A DNA stretch of 64,000 nt from Nocardioides sp. QY071 (lineage in GTDB: Bacteria > Actinomycetota > Actinomycetes > Propionibacteriales > Nocardioidaceae). Shown here one piece after another: positions 1 to 7,275 of the stretch; the first letter of the stretch is position 1; the number at the start of each line of letters is the position of its first letter. The DNA is taken from NCBI RefSeq assembly GCF_029961765.1, contig NZ_CP124681.1, positions 3,906,001-3,970,000 on the forward strand. The letters run 5' to 3'. Under the pieces are notes generated by a model. It did not search any database. It saw only the letters and a program-made list of their open reading frames with translations, and was not told where the DNA came from. Position numbers and translations under genes: made by a program.

Positions 1-1
1 C

Positions 2-610
2 GCCCAGCACCCGCGCGGCGAGCGGATCATGGACGTCTACTCACACCTGCTGACCGAGCGGGTGGTCTACCTCGGCACTGCGATCGACGCCGGGGTCGCG
101 AACTCACTGGTCGCCCAGCTGCTCCACCTCGAGGCCGACAACCCGGACCGCGACATCCAGCTCTACATCAACTGCGAGGGCGGCGACCCGAGCGCGATGC
201 TGGCCGTGCACGACACCATGCAGTTCATCCGGCCGCAGGTCGCCACCACCTGCATCGGTCAGGCGATCGCGGTCGGCGCGGTGCTGCTGGCATCGGGCGC
301 GGCCGGCAAGCGGTCCGCGCTCCCCCACGCCCGGGTCGTCCTGCACCAGCCGGCCGCCCAGGGCCGCGGCGCCATCCCCGACCTGATCCTGCAGGCCGAC
401 GAGGTGGTGCGGGTGCGCGCCGACATCGAGCAGATCCTGTCGCGGCACACCGGCCAGGACACCGCGACGCTGCGCGCCGACACCGACCACGACCGGGTGT
501 TCACGGCGGCCGGTGCGCGGGAGTACGGGCTGATCGACCACCTGATCGAGGAGCGCGGACCCGCGATGATCACCGGGGCGACGGGTCAGGCGGCGAGCGC
601 CAGGGCGTAG
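2..610 (+). CDS. clpP: ClpP-family protein lacking the catalytic serine (5' end outside window)
   Basis: This is a paralogue of the proteolytic subunit of the cytoplasmic Clp protease. The reading frame is open from base 2, and residues before the first ATG (base 29) already read PRGERIMDVYSHLL, matching the conserved RGER-YDIYSRLL start of ClpP, so the true start lies before the window. The fold signature is clear: DTMQFIRPQV, GQAIAVGAVLLASG, ARVVLHQP, HTGQ, AREYGLID. The nucleophile position of GQAASMGA is Ala here (codon 269-271), while the histidine and the acidic cluster DTDHD remain. The SPGG oxyanion segment reads CEGG. It should therefore be a structural or regulatory subunit of a mixed Clp ring rather than an active peptidase. 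Its 3' end overlaps the convergent regulator by 25 bp. Family assignment is firm; loss of activity is inferred. Confidence 0.9.
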   Translation, partial: AQHPRGERIMDVYSHLLTERVVYLGTAIDAGVANSLVAQLLHLEADNPDRDIQLYINCEGGDPSAMLAVHDTMQFIRPQVATTCIGQAIAVGAVLLASGAAGKRSALPHARVVLHQPAAQGRGAIPDLILQADEVVRVRADIEQILSRHTGQDTATLRADTDHDRVFTAAGAREYGLIDHLIEERGPAMITGATGQAASARA

Positions 611-891
611 GCGCCGCCGACCGCGGCCGGCGCGACGAGCGGCTGCAGGTCGCCGGCGACGGAGGTGGTGAGGTCGAGCAGCGTCGTACCGAGGGCGCCG
701 AGGACGGCGGCGATCATCTCGCTGCTCGGCTCCTTGACGCCGCGCTCGATCTCCGAGAGGTACTGCGGCGAGATGCCGGCCCGGCCCGCGGTCTCGGTCA
801 GCGTCTCGCCGCGCTCGCGGCGCAGGTCGCGCAGCCGTCGTCCCACCAGGTCCCGCCACAGCGGCTCCGCCGCGTTCTGCTCCTCGGCCAT
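586..891 (-). CDS. PopR/ClgR-like HTH regulator with ssrA-like C-terminal tail
   Basis: A 101-residue XRE-type DNA-binding protein with one helix-turn-helix at about residues 17-70 (RDLRRERGETLTETAGRAG, then ISPQYLSEIERGVKEPSSE). The LSEIERGxKEPSSE recognition region resembles ClgR and PopR, the activators of clp genes in actinobacteria. It ends AYALALAA, very like the ssrA degradation tag (YALAA). Streptomyces PopR and ClgR are known to end in alanines and to be degraded by ClpP, so the tail suggests feedback turnover by Clp. The gene is convergent with the clpP paralogue, and a palindrome at 941-957 sits about 50 bp before its start. Start ATG at 891 is chosen because the HTH begins soon after. 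PopR versus ClgR type cannot be settled without a tree. Confidence 0.85.
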   Translation of the reverse strand: MAEEQNAAEPLWRDLVGRRLRDLRRERGETLTETAGRAGISPQYLSEIERGVKEPSSEMIAAVLGALGTTLLDLTTSVAGDLQPLVAPAAVGGAYALALAA

Positions 892-940
892 GCCTCATCG
901 TAGGTCGGCCGAGCGGCCCGCCCGGGGTGTCCGTGGAGAG

Positions 941-957
941 TTCTGCTCTGAGCAGAA
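941..957. promoter_or_regulatory. Palindromic operator, candidate PopR-type site
   Basis: TTCTGCTCTGAGCAGAA is a perfect inverted repeat with 8-nt arms around one base. It can be written TCTGCT-3N-AGCAGA, close to the TCTGCC-3N-GGCAGA operator I recall for PopR in Streptomyces. It lies 50 bp upstream of the HTH gene start, suited to autoregulation. It also sits just 3' of the tRNA, so it could double as a processing or termination hairpin, though no T-run follows. Confidence 0.6.
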
Positions 958-960
958 GGG

Positions 961-1033
961 TGCCCCCGCTGGGACTCGAACCCAGACTGCGCCCCTTTTA
1001 AGGGGGCTTCCTCTGCCATTGGGATACGGGGGC
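961..1033 (-). tRNA. tRNA with UAA anticodon and short variable loop (Leu by anticodon)
   Basis: The minus strand folds into a 73-nt cloverleaf: acceptor GCCCCCG/CGGGGGC perfectly paired, discriminator A, D-stem TCC/GGA plus a 13-22 mismatch, anticodon stem GCCCC/GGGGC, loop CTTAAAA (anticodon UAA, positions 34-36), a 5-nt variable loop, T-arm CTGGG-TTCGAGT-CCCAG. CCA is not encoded (CCC follows). UAA reads the UUA leucine codon, but bacterial tRNA-Leu normally has a long variable arm, which is absent. Amino-acid identity is therefore uncertain. The gene lies between def and the HTH gene, on the same strand as both. Confidence 0.85.
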
Positions 1034-1051
1034 GATACCTGCGGGGCGGAC

Positions 1052-1618
1052 CTACAGGTAGGTCTGGCGAGGATAGATCGCGTGCGCACCGGCCACCCGG
1101 TCGAGGAACAGGAACCCGTCGGTGTGGTCGATCTCGTGCTGCAGCGCCCGTGCCTCGAACGCATCGGTCGCGAACGACACCGGCTCGCCGCTGCCCGGCA
1201 GCAGGCCGCGGACGGTCAGGCGCGAGGCGCGCTTCACGTCGCCGGTGAGGTCGGGGACGCTCATACAGCCCTCGCGGGCCTTCTCGTTGCGACTGGACTC
1301 GACGACCTCGGCGTTGCACAGCACGAAGGTGCCGTGTTGCGTGCGGGTCTTGGGGTGCTCGGTGACGTCGACGCAGAACATCCGCACGCCCACGCCGACC
1401 TGGTTGGCCGCGAGGCCGACGCAGCCCGGGCTGACCCGCATGGTGGCGACGAGGTCCGCGGCGAGCTGGACGATGTCGGCGGCGGTCGGGTCGACGTCGG
1501 CGCCGCGGGCCGAGAGCACCCCCTCCGGAGCGCGTACGACGGCCCGCACCCGGCCCCCGACCCCGAGCTCGGTCTCGGACCAGCCCGCGACCCGCGCGCT
1601 GCCGGCGTCGAGGTTCAC
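1052..1618 (-). CDS. def: Peptide deformylase
   Basis: This metalloenzyme removes the formyl group from the initiator methionine of nascent proteins. All three family motifs are present: GCVGLAANQVG (motif 1), EGCMSVPD (motif 2, metal-binding Cys) and QHEIDHTDG (HExxH, two metal-binding His and the catalytic Glu). At 188 residues it has the usual length. The GTG start at 1618 overlaps the stop of the upstream ACT-domain gene in GTGA, showing translational coupling; the open frame further upstream is only the antisense of that gene's coding. The C-terminus YPRQTYL is typical of actinobacterial Def proteins. Confidence 0.93.
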   Translation of the reverse strand: MNLDAGSARVAGWSETELGVGGRVRAVVRAPEGVLSARGADVDPTAADIVQLAADLVATMRVSPGCVGLAANQVGVGVRMFCVDVTEHPKTRTQHGTFVLCNAEVVESSRNEKAREGCMSVPDLTGDVKRASRLTVRGLLPGSGEPVSFATDAFEARALQHEIDHTDGFLFLDRVAGAHAIYPRQTYL

Positions 1619-2136
1619 AGCTCGTCGGCCTCGGCGGGGCGCAGGGTGGCGGTGACGCCGACCCGCTCGGCGCAGGCGCGGATGGCGACCTCGACGGCGG
1701 CGACGTCGGCGTCGGCCGGCAGGTCGAGCTCGGCGACGAGCAGGTAGAGGTCGCCGGCGAGGCGGGTGGTGAGGTCGGTGATGTTGCCGCCGGCCGCGGC
1801 GACCTCGGCGACGACGGCCGACACGATGCCCGATCGGTCGCCACCGTGGACGGTGAGCACCCACGCGGTGCCACCGGCGGCGGGCATGGGCCGGTCGGTG
1901 ACGGGACGTACGGCGACGTCGAGGTCGCCGGCAGCGAGCGGGGCGAGGGCCAGTTCGATGGCGGCCGCGTCCGAGCCGCCGCGGCACAGCAGCATCATCG
2001 CGAAGTGCCCCCGCAGCAGGGTCATCGTGGAGTCCTCGATGTTGAGCCCGAGCTCTGCGAGGCCGGCCGTCGTGGCAGCGATGATGCCGGGCCGGTCGGG
2101 CCCGAGAACGGTGACGGCGTGCAGGTCGGTGCTCAC
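1615..2136 (-). CDS. Double ACT-domain protein (GcvR-like)
   Basis: A 173-residue cytoplasmic protein made of two ACT domains: residues about 5-85 (HAVTVLGPDRPGIIAATTAG, LGLNIEDSTM) and about 92-165 (WVLTVHGGDRSGIVSAVVAE, GGNITDLTTRLAGD). ACT pairs of this type bind small ligands, usually amino acids, as in the glycine-cleavage repressor GcvR, and have no DNA-binding domain of their own. Start GTG at 2136 places Val just before STDLHAVTV and sits 7 bp after the upstream gene's stop. It overlaps def by 4 bp and probably shares its mRNA. The ligand and partner cannot be deduced. Confidence 0.85.
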   Translation of the reverse strand: MSTDLHAVTVLGPDRPGIIAATTAGLAELGLNIEDSTMTLLRGHFAMMLLCRGGSDAAAIELALAPLAAGDLDVAVRPVTDRPMPAAGGTAWVLTVHGGDRSGIVSAVVAEVAAAGGNITDLTTRLAGDLYLLVAELDLPADADVAAVEVAIRACAERVGVTATLRPAEADEL

Positions 2137-2143
2137 CTGCCCA

Positions 2144-2740
2144 TCATCCCAGCCTGTCGGGCTCCTCCCCGTCGCCGGCCTCCGGATCGGGCACCGGGTG
2201 CTCGGCGAGCACGTCGGCCATCCGCGCACGGGCACCCTCGAGCCGGGACGAGACGGCCGCCGCGGCCCAGGTGAGGTCGGCGATCGCCTCGGTCACCTCG
2301 TCGCACAGCTCGGTGGCGCGTTCGAGGACCAGGCGCGCCTCGGACCTGATCTCGCTCGCGGTGTGCTCGGCCCGCGTGGTCGCGTCGGCGACGTAGTGCC
2401 GGGCGGTCTCCTCGGCCTCGGTCATCGAGGTGCGCAGTGCCTCCGCGCGGATCACGTCGGCGTCGAGCGCGGCCGCCTCCGCGAGGTCGGCGACGAGGGC
2501 GTCGACCTTGAGCCGCCGTTCGGCCGCCCACTCGGCGACCTCCACGCGGGTGCGCTCGGCGGCGTCGCGCGCCTCGAGCACGATGGACTCGGCTGCCTGG
2601 CTGGCCTCGTCGCGCACCTGGCCGGCCAGCGCGAGGATCGCCTGGGCGTCGCGGTGGGCCTCACGGGTGGCACGCAGGGTCGCGGCGTGCTGGTCGGGCC
2701 CGGCCCGCAGCCCGCCCTCGTCTTCGGATCGACTGGACAC
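2144..2740 (-). CDS. Alanine/glutamate-rich coiled-coil protein of unknown function
   Basis: A 198-residue hydrophilic protein without signal peptide or membrane segment. From about residue 20 to 175 it is almost continuous helix with heptad-like Ala/Leu/Glu/Arg spacing (RDEASQAAESIVLEARDAAERTR and similar), resembling the long coiled-coil tails of DivIVA/Wag31-like cytoskeletal proteins, but the N-terminal DivIVA membrane-binding motif is missing. The acidic C-terminus ends EEPDRLG. It is the first gene of a probable ACT-def operon, 7 bp before the ACT gene. A structural or scaffold role is a guess based on composition only. Confidence 0.7.
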   Translation of the reverse strand: MSSRSEDEGGLRAGPDQHAATLRATREAHRDAQAILALAGQVRDEASQAAESIVLEARDAAERTRVEVAEWAAERRLKVDALVADLAEAAALDADVIRAEALRTSMTEAEETARHYVADATTRAEHTASEIRSEARLVLERATELCDEVTEAIADLTWAAAAVSSRLEGARARMADVLAEHPVPDPEAGDGEEPDRLG

Positions 2741-2793
2741 GTGTCACTAGTGCGCGCACCCGGGCGTTTGATCCACGACGCGGCACAAAACCC

Positions 2794-5397
2794 TCAGTCC
2801 CGCCCCACGTAGCGGAAGCCACCCCAGTAGTACGGGTGCGGGAACCGCCGGGCCACCGCGCGCCGGGCGACGCGCAGCGCGACGGACGGAGCGGTCCCCT
2901 GGGCGAGAGCCCGGTAGAAGTGCGTCATCAGCTCCAGGGTCACCTCGTCGTCGACCGCCCACAGCGCCGCGACCACGCCCTTCGCACCCGCCGCGAGGCA
3001 GGCCGGCACCAGTCCGACCTCCTCGGCGGTGTAGTCGGGCGAGCGTCCCGAGGAGCACGCGCTCAGCACCACGACCGCTCCCTCGAGCGGGACCGCACCG
3101 GCGACGACGTCACGGGCCTGCAGCCAGCCGTCGGCGAGCCGGAGCCCCGACGAGAGCGGGTCGTCGGGGCGGAAGACGCCGTGGCACGCGAAGTGCACGA
3201 CGTCGGCCGCGGCCGTGCGGTCGGCGAGTGCCTCCTTGGTGGCGCCGGCACCGACCAGGGCGTCGGCGGCCGGGAGTGCGCGCAGGATCATCTCGGCCTC
3301 GTCGGCGATCGAGGGCGCGTTCTCGTCGGGTACGGCGACCACGAGCGCCGACAGCGAGGACGCCACGGACGCCGTACCGACGGGCTCGGGCGGGGCGGCC
3401 GGCCGCGCCAGGTGCGCGTACCAGGGACCGACCTCGTCGAGCAGCGCGTCGAAGGGGACGGCGTGCAGGTGTCGGTGGCCCACGACGTGGATCCGGTCGT
3501 CGAGGTCGTCGAGCAGGTCCACGACCGGAGCGAGGAGCAGGTCGAAGAGGCCGTCGAGTGCGGCCGACGTCGCGAACCCGGTCGGTCCGCGATAGCCCGG
3601 TGCCATCAGCGTGCACTCCTGCTGCCATGCGTTGACCAGGCGGCGGGTGCCCTCCGTGGCGCTGGTCAGCACCCGGGCGTCCACGTGCCCGTCCCGCACG
3701 ACGAACACGACGATGTCGTCGCCCGTGACGTGGAACTCGACGAGCAGGCCGCTCGGCACGTGCGGCAGCACCTCGCCGGCGTGCTCCTCCGGCCGCGGGG
3801 GCTCGACGGGGACGAGCGTGTCGGAGAGCACCGCCTCCAGTCGCCGTCGCTGGTGCTCGGCGGCGCCGGGAGCTCCCGCGGCCCCCACCGTACGGCGCCC
3901 CGGCAGCGCCACCCTGATCCGCTTGGCGGCGCGCGCCCGGCGCAGCGCCTCGACCCGGCCCGCGTGGTCGCCCTGCTCGAGCAGCAGCAGGATGAGCTCC
4001 TCGCCGGCGGCGGTGAGCGACGGACACACCACGCTCCCGCGCTGGCCCAGCCGCTGCTCCCACCCCCGGCCGACGTCCAGCGCGCGGCGCAGCAGCGCGA
4101 CGGCCTGAGGGACCCGGCCGGTACGGCGCTCGTGGCGGGCCCGGGCGACGAGCACGTCGACCTCCAGCTCGGGGATCCCGACCTGGGCGGCGCGTCGGTC
4201 CGCCTCGTCGAGCAGCGCGACGGCGGTGTCCAGGTCGGCTGCGCGGGCCGCGGCGAGGCGGGCCTGCACACCGACGGACGGCGGGGTGTCGGCCTCCTCG
4301 GCCGCGAGGACCCGCTCGCAGGCGGCGCGACAGGCGCCGGGGTCGCCGAGGGCCCAGGCCACCTCGGCCCGGAGCAGCCAGGTCCGCAGCCCCATGTGCC
4401 TGCTGCCGCACTCGCCGAAGAGCCGCTCGGCGACCTCGAGCTCGGCCGCGGCGGCGCGCCACCTGCCCCACCCGAGCGAGGCCTGGGCGCTCGCGAACGC
4501 GGCCCGGGCGGAGTACTCCACCGCACCGATCCGCACGAAGGCCTCCTCGGCCGCGCAGGCCTCGGCGTGCGCCTCGGCGGCGAAGCCGGCGCGCAGCAGG
4601 GCTCCGGAGCGGACCAGGGCGTGGAAGGCAACGTGCCACTGGGCCGTGGACCCGTCGGGCACGACGCAGTCGAGCACCTCGAGCGCCCGGGCGACCTGCC
4701 CGGTCGCGGAGTACGCCTCCGCGACCCGGATCGCGACGGACGCGGCGCGGTCGTGGTGGCCGGAGGCGGCGTAGGCCCGCCGGGAGCGGTTGAGCTCCAG
4801 GAGGGCGTTGTGGGTGAGGCCGGCGTCGAGCGCGGCGAGCCCACGGCGGTGCTGGACGCGCGCGATGCTGTCGGCGTCGGCCAGGGCGGCGAAGAGGTTC
4901 TCGGCCGCGTCGTACTGGCGCAGAGCGTCGGCGGACTCGCCGCGCCCGGCCCTCGCGTCGGCGAGCTGGCGCTGGACGAGCGCACCGATGTGGGACACCC
5001 GGCTGTCGCGCCGGGTGACCTGGTGGAGCTCGGTCTGCAGCCTCAGCAGGCCGGCCTCGGCCGCGTCGTACTCGCCGACCAGCAGCTGCACCTCGAACCC
5101 GCCGGCAGCGGCCCGGGCGGCCTCGACCGGCTCGCCCGCGGCGAGCCAGCTGCGGCGTGCGGCGCGGTAGGCGGTGGCGGCGACGCCGAGCTCCCCGCCG
5201 GCGACGGCGAGGTCGCCGCGCAGCTGGTGGAGCGACGCCGTCCGGGCGACGTCACGCTGGCCCTGCAGGCCGGACTCGGCCAGGTCGAGCAGGTCGGTGC
5301 AGCGCTGCGCGTCGCGGTGGAGCCAGTGCTGCGCCTCACCCAGGAGGTCGTCGATGTCGCCCCCGGCGCTGGCCGGTAGGCAGTTCCCGAGACTCAC
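2794..5397 (-). CDS. TPR-CHAT protein (caspase-like peptidase fold)
   Basis: An 867-residue cytoplasmic protein. Residues about 20-480 are helical, alanine-rich TPR-like repeats (for example QYDAAENLFAALADADSIARVQ). The C-terminal CHAT domain carries the catalytic pair: His739 in HFACHG and Cys781 in VVLSACSSG, followed by the typical end VVAALWAVDD, MTHFYRALAQG, PYYWGGFRYVG. CHAT proteins are clan CD cysteine peptidases that cut protein targets when their repeat sensor is engaged; separase and the type III-E Craspase protease are relatives. GTG start at 5397, 9 bp after the preceding gene, so it is the last gene of a sigma factor-led operon. Substrate unknown. Both catalytic residues are intact, so activity is plausible. 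Confidence 0.88.
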   Translation of the reverse strand: MSLGNCLPASAGGDIDDLLGEAQHWLHRDAQRCTDLLDLAESGLQGQRDVARTASLHQLRGDLAVAGGELGVAATAYRAARRSWLAAGEPVEAARAAAGGFEVQLLVGEYDAAEAGLLRLQTELHQVTRRDSRVSHIGALVQRQLADARAGRGESADALRQYDAAENLFAALADADSIARVQHRRGLAALDAGLTHNALLELNRSRRAYAASGHHDRAASVAIRVAEAYSATGQVARALEVLDCVVPDGSTAQWHVAFHALVRSGALLRAGFAAEAHAEACAAEEAFVRIGAVEYSARAAFASAQASLGWGRWRAAAAELEVAERLFGECGSRHMGLRTWLLRAEVAWALGDPGACRAACERVLAAEEADTPPSVGVQARLAAARAADLDTAVALLDEADRRAAQVGIPELEVDVLVARARHERRTGRVPQAVALLRRALDVGRGWEQRLGQRGSVVCPSLTAAGEELILLLLEQGDHAGRVEALRRARAAKRIRVALPGRRTVGAAGAPGAAEHQRRRLEAVLSDTLVPVEPPRPEEHAGEVLPHVPSGLLVEFHVTGDDIVVFVVRDGHVDARVLTSATEGTRRLVNAWQQECTLMAPGYRGPTGFATSAALDGLFDLLLAPVVDLLDDLDDRIHVVGHRHLHAVPFDALLDEVGPWYAHLARPAAPPEPVGTASVASSLSALVVAVPDENAPSIADEAEMILRALPAADALVGAGATKEALADRTAAADVVHFACHGVFRPDDPLSSGLRLADGWLQARDVVAGAVPLEGAVVVLSACSSGRSPDYTAEEVGLVPACLAAGAKGVVAALWAVDDEVTLELMTHFYRALAQGTAPSVALRVARRAVARRFPHPYYWGGFRYVGRD

Positions 5398-5406
5398 GAC
5401 CCGGCG

Positions 5407-6006
5407 TCAGGGACGGAGGTCGAGCGTGGCGCGGACCTGGGCGGGTCCCGATGTCAGCCAGAGCTCGTCGACCCCGACGGGCACGCCGCGGGCCTCGAAC
5501 CGGCCGTCGGGCGTGGACCGGACCGCGCGCCGCAGGTCACCGCGCTCGAGGAACGCGAGGTCGAGACCGCCGCTGCCGGGCGGGAGCATGATCAGCCCCT
5601 GCACGTCGACCTCGCCGACGGCCGAGGCCGTGGCGTCCAGCACGAACCTGCCCAGCTCGCAGTCGAAGGCGAGGTGGACGCCGCCGTCGCCGAGGGAGCG
5701 CACGCCGACGGCACCGAGCTGGGAGCGGGTGTCGTGGAGCAGCGCGGCCTCGGTCCAGTCCCGGCCGTGCCCGGGCCGGTGCAGCTGGTCGAAGACGGCC
5801 CGCAGCCGCGACCCGAGCTCGGGCGGGCGCTGGGCGAGGGGCATCGAGGCCGCCCCGTCGACGAACTCGAGGATCCACTCGACGCTCTCGAGGGTCGAGG
5901 GGTCGCCGACGGCGACGTACGACGCGAGCTCCTCGGCCGCGTCGGTGGCGAGCCGGCCGTCGAGCCAGTCGATCAGCTCGGTGAAGGTGGGCCGCGCGGT
6001 CATCAT
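5407..6006 (-). CDS. Unknown protein between ECF sigma factor and CHAT protein
   Basis: A 199-residue soluble protein. The N-terminal 40-70 residues (FTELIDWLDGRLATDAAEELASYVAVGD) look like the helical N-terminus of anti-sigma factors, with conserved spacing of acidic helices, but the zinc-binding His-x3-Cys-x2-Cys is absent. The C-terminal half is predicted beta-rich (GGVHLAFDCELGRFVLDATAS, GLIMLPPGSGGLDLAFLERGDLRRAVRSTPDGRF). Start ATG at 6006 overlaps the sigma gene stop in ATGA; a second ATG follows at 6003. Position between sigma factor and effector suggests it controls one of them, either as a cofactor-free anti-sigma factor or as a CHAT substrate or inhibitor. This is inference from context. 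Confidence 0.7.
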   Translation of the reverse strand: MMTARPTFTELIDWLDGRLATDAAEELASYVAVGDPSTLESVEWILEFVDGAASMPLAQRPPELGSRLRAVFDQLHRPGHGRDWTEAALLHDTRSQLGAVGVRSLGDGGVHLAFDCELGRFVLDATASAVGEVDVQGLIMLPPGSGGLDLAFLERGDLRRAVRSTPDGRFEARGVPVGVDELWLTSGPAQVRATLDLRP

Positions 6007-6611
6007 GACTCCTCCCCCATGATCACGCGCAGCTTGTCGAGGCACCGGCCGCGCAGGGGGCCGATGCCACCGATCGAGCGGCCGAAGCGCTCGGCGATCT
6101 CGGCGTAGCTCGGCGCCTCCGGCTCGAAGTAGAGGGCGAGGAGCAGCTCGCGGCAGGTGCCGCCGAGGGTGGACAGCGCGTCGTGGAGCGCCGTCGTCGT
6201 GGCCCAGTCCGCGAACGGGTCGCTCACGTCGTCCGGGGTGACCTCGACCGGCGTCGTACGCCGGCTCAGGTTGCGCGAGCGCCAGGCCTGCCGGCGGGCG
6301 ACGGTCATCAGCCAGGAGGCGAGCTTCTCGTCGTCGCGGAGCCGGTCGAGGGCATCGATGAGGGCCACGAAGGTGGCCTGGGTGACGTCGGCGGCGTCCT
6401 CGGCGCCGAGGCCGTTGCGCAGGGCGACGGTGTAGACCAGTCGCTCGTAGCGGCTGACCAGCTCGTTCCAGGCCTCCGAGTCACGGCGGCGGCAGCGGAC
6501 GAGAAGGTCGGAGTCGGTGACGACCTCGCTGTGGCGAGGCTGCGTGCTGGCACCACGGCCGGTGGGCCGTAGCTCGGTGGCGCGAGCTGGTTGCTCGCTC
6601 AATGACGTCAT
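6003..6611 (-). CDS. ECF-type sigma-70 factor
   Basis: A 202-residue alternative sigma factor. Region 2 is at about residues 35-105 (DLLVRCRRRDSEAWNELVSRYERLVYTVALRNGLGAEDAADVTQATFVAL, with the -10-binding helix) and region 4 at about 145-198 (LGGTCRELLLALYFEPEAPSYAEIAERFGRSIGGIGPLRGRCLDKLR). The ATG at 6611 is preferred because the upstream open frame is composition noise and a GGGGA stretch precedes it. It leads an operon with the unknown protein (ATGA overlap) and the CHAT gene. A GGAACG-N7-CGTTCC palindrome lies 25-43 bp upstream and could be an autoregulatory site. Sigma factors next to CHAT proteins recur in actinobacteria. Confidence 0.88.
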   Translation of the reverse strand: MTSLSEQPARATELRPTGRGASTQPRHSEVVTDSDLLVRCRRRDSEAWNELVSRYERLVYTVALRNGLGAEDAADVTQATFVALIDALDRLRDDEKLASWLMTVARRQAWRSRNLSRRTTPVEVTPDDVSDPFADWATTTALHDALSTLGGTCRELLLALYFEPEAPSYAEIAERFGRSIGGIGPLRGRCLDKLRVIMGEES

Positions 6612-6635
6612 TTCGGGTCCCCAAGAGAGTTGGTT

Positions 6636-6654
6636 GGAACGCCCCACACGTTCC
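6636..6654. promoter_or_regulatory. Inverted repeat upstream of the ECF sigma gene
   Basis: GGAACGCCCCACACGTTCC has perfect 6-bp arms (GGAACG/CGTTCC) separated by 7 bp, starting 25 bp before the sigma start codon. Read on the minus strand it opens with GGAACGT, similar to many ECF -35 elements (GGAAC), but no convincing -10 follows at 16-17 bp. It may be an operator rather than the sigma factor's own promoter. Confidence 0.4.
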
Positions 6655-7057
6655 GGAATATGGGAGTGCCCACGCTCGTACAACAGCGATCCGCCCGAGA
6701 GAGCCGGTCGGACCCACGGCGCTGGTCCTCGGGTCGTCTTGGGACGATAGGTGGCTCCGCGCGGCCTCGACAAGGGGGGCCTAAGTCCCTCCACAACCCG
6801 GTCGGATCAGATCGGGTGCCTGCGCGCACCAGTGCTGCGTGACCACATCCCGACCTGCCGGCGACCTCCCGGAGACGGCTCCGGACGCCCGCGTCGACGA
6901 GGTCTGGCCGCCCCGTCGGGCCTCGTCACGGACGGGCCCGGGGACGGCGGCGCGGTGCGTGCGACCGGGCGGATCCGGCTCCCACGCCCGCGGTCCTCCC
7001 GGCCACGACGCCTTGCCCCGCCCCTCACGCGGGCTTGACCCGAAGACGTTCCGCAAA

Positions 7058-7086
7058 TTGCCAAGATGTGACAACCTCAATGGCAA
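7058..7086. promoter_or_regulatory. Spaced inverted repeat in the small-peptide promoter region
   Basis: TTGCCA and TGGCAA form a 6-bp inverted repeat separated by 17 bp, 57-85 bp upstream of the peptide start. A TTGACC at 7035-7040 lies 17 bp before it and could be a -35 box, but the matching -10 is poor. It is a possible binding site for the adjacent HTH-TPR regulator; six-base arms can arise by chance. Confidence 0.25.
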
Positions 7087-7142
7087 CAGTGAGCCGGCGC
7101 CCCGAGAACGCCGGCCACGCCCCTCACAAGGAGAACTCCGAA

Positions 7143-7268
7143 ATGAAGACTCGCAAGATCCTCGCCGCCACCGCCGCCGCCCTCGCCGCGACCCTCGCCG
7201 TCTCGCTGGGCGCGCCCGCCTCGAACGGCTCGGTCGTGATGGCGACGCGCCCCGGCGGCTGCTGCTGA
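7143..7268 (+). CDS. Small exported peptide ending in Gly-Gly-Cys-Cys
   Basis: A 41-residue peptide preceded by a strong ribosome binding site (AAGGAG at 7128-7133, 9 bp before ATG). Residues 1-26 form a classic signal peptide: MKTRK, hydrophobic Ala/Leu core, then APA cleavage site. The mature part would be about 15 residues, SNGSVVMATRPGGCC. It stops 7 bp before the end of the convergent HTH-TPR regulator. I recognise no family. Exported short peptides next to HTH-TPR proteins are the hallmark of RRNPP signalling in Firmicutes, so a pheromone precursor is possible; alternatives are a modified peptide (the paired cysteines) or a target of the nearby CHAT protein. The strong RBS and signal peptide make a real gene likely. 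Confidence 0.7.
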   Translation: MKTRKILAATAAALAATLAVSLGAPASNGSVVMATRPGGCC

Positions 7269-7275
7269 CGACGAA

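Larger units (their letters stand above)
6612..7142. other. Intergenic region between sigma factor and small peptide genes
   Basis: About 530 bp between two divergent genes. Short open frames exist on both strands but have Arg/Pro-rich, low-complexity translations and no ribosome binding sites, so I call no gene. Apart from the inverted repeats at 6636-6654 and 7058-7086 I see no clear structured RNA. Confidence 0.5.

Noticed and set aside
29..31. ATG at base 29 as the start of the clpP paralogue
   Set aside because: In-frame codons upstream encode PRGER, a conserved part of ClpP just before DxYSxLL, so the start lies outside the window.
961..1033. tRNA as a UAA stop-codon suppressor
   Set aside because: The anticodon 5'-UAA-3' pairs with the UUA codon, not with the UAA stop codon, which would need UUA.
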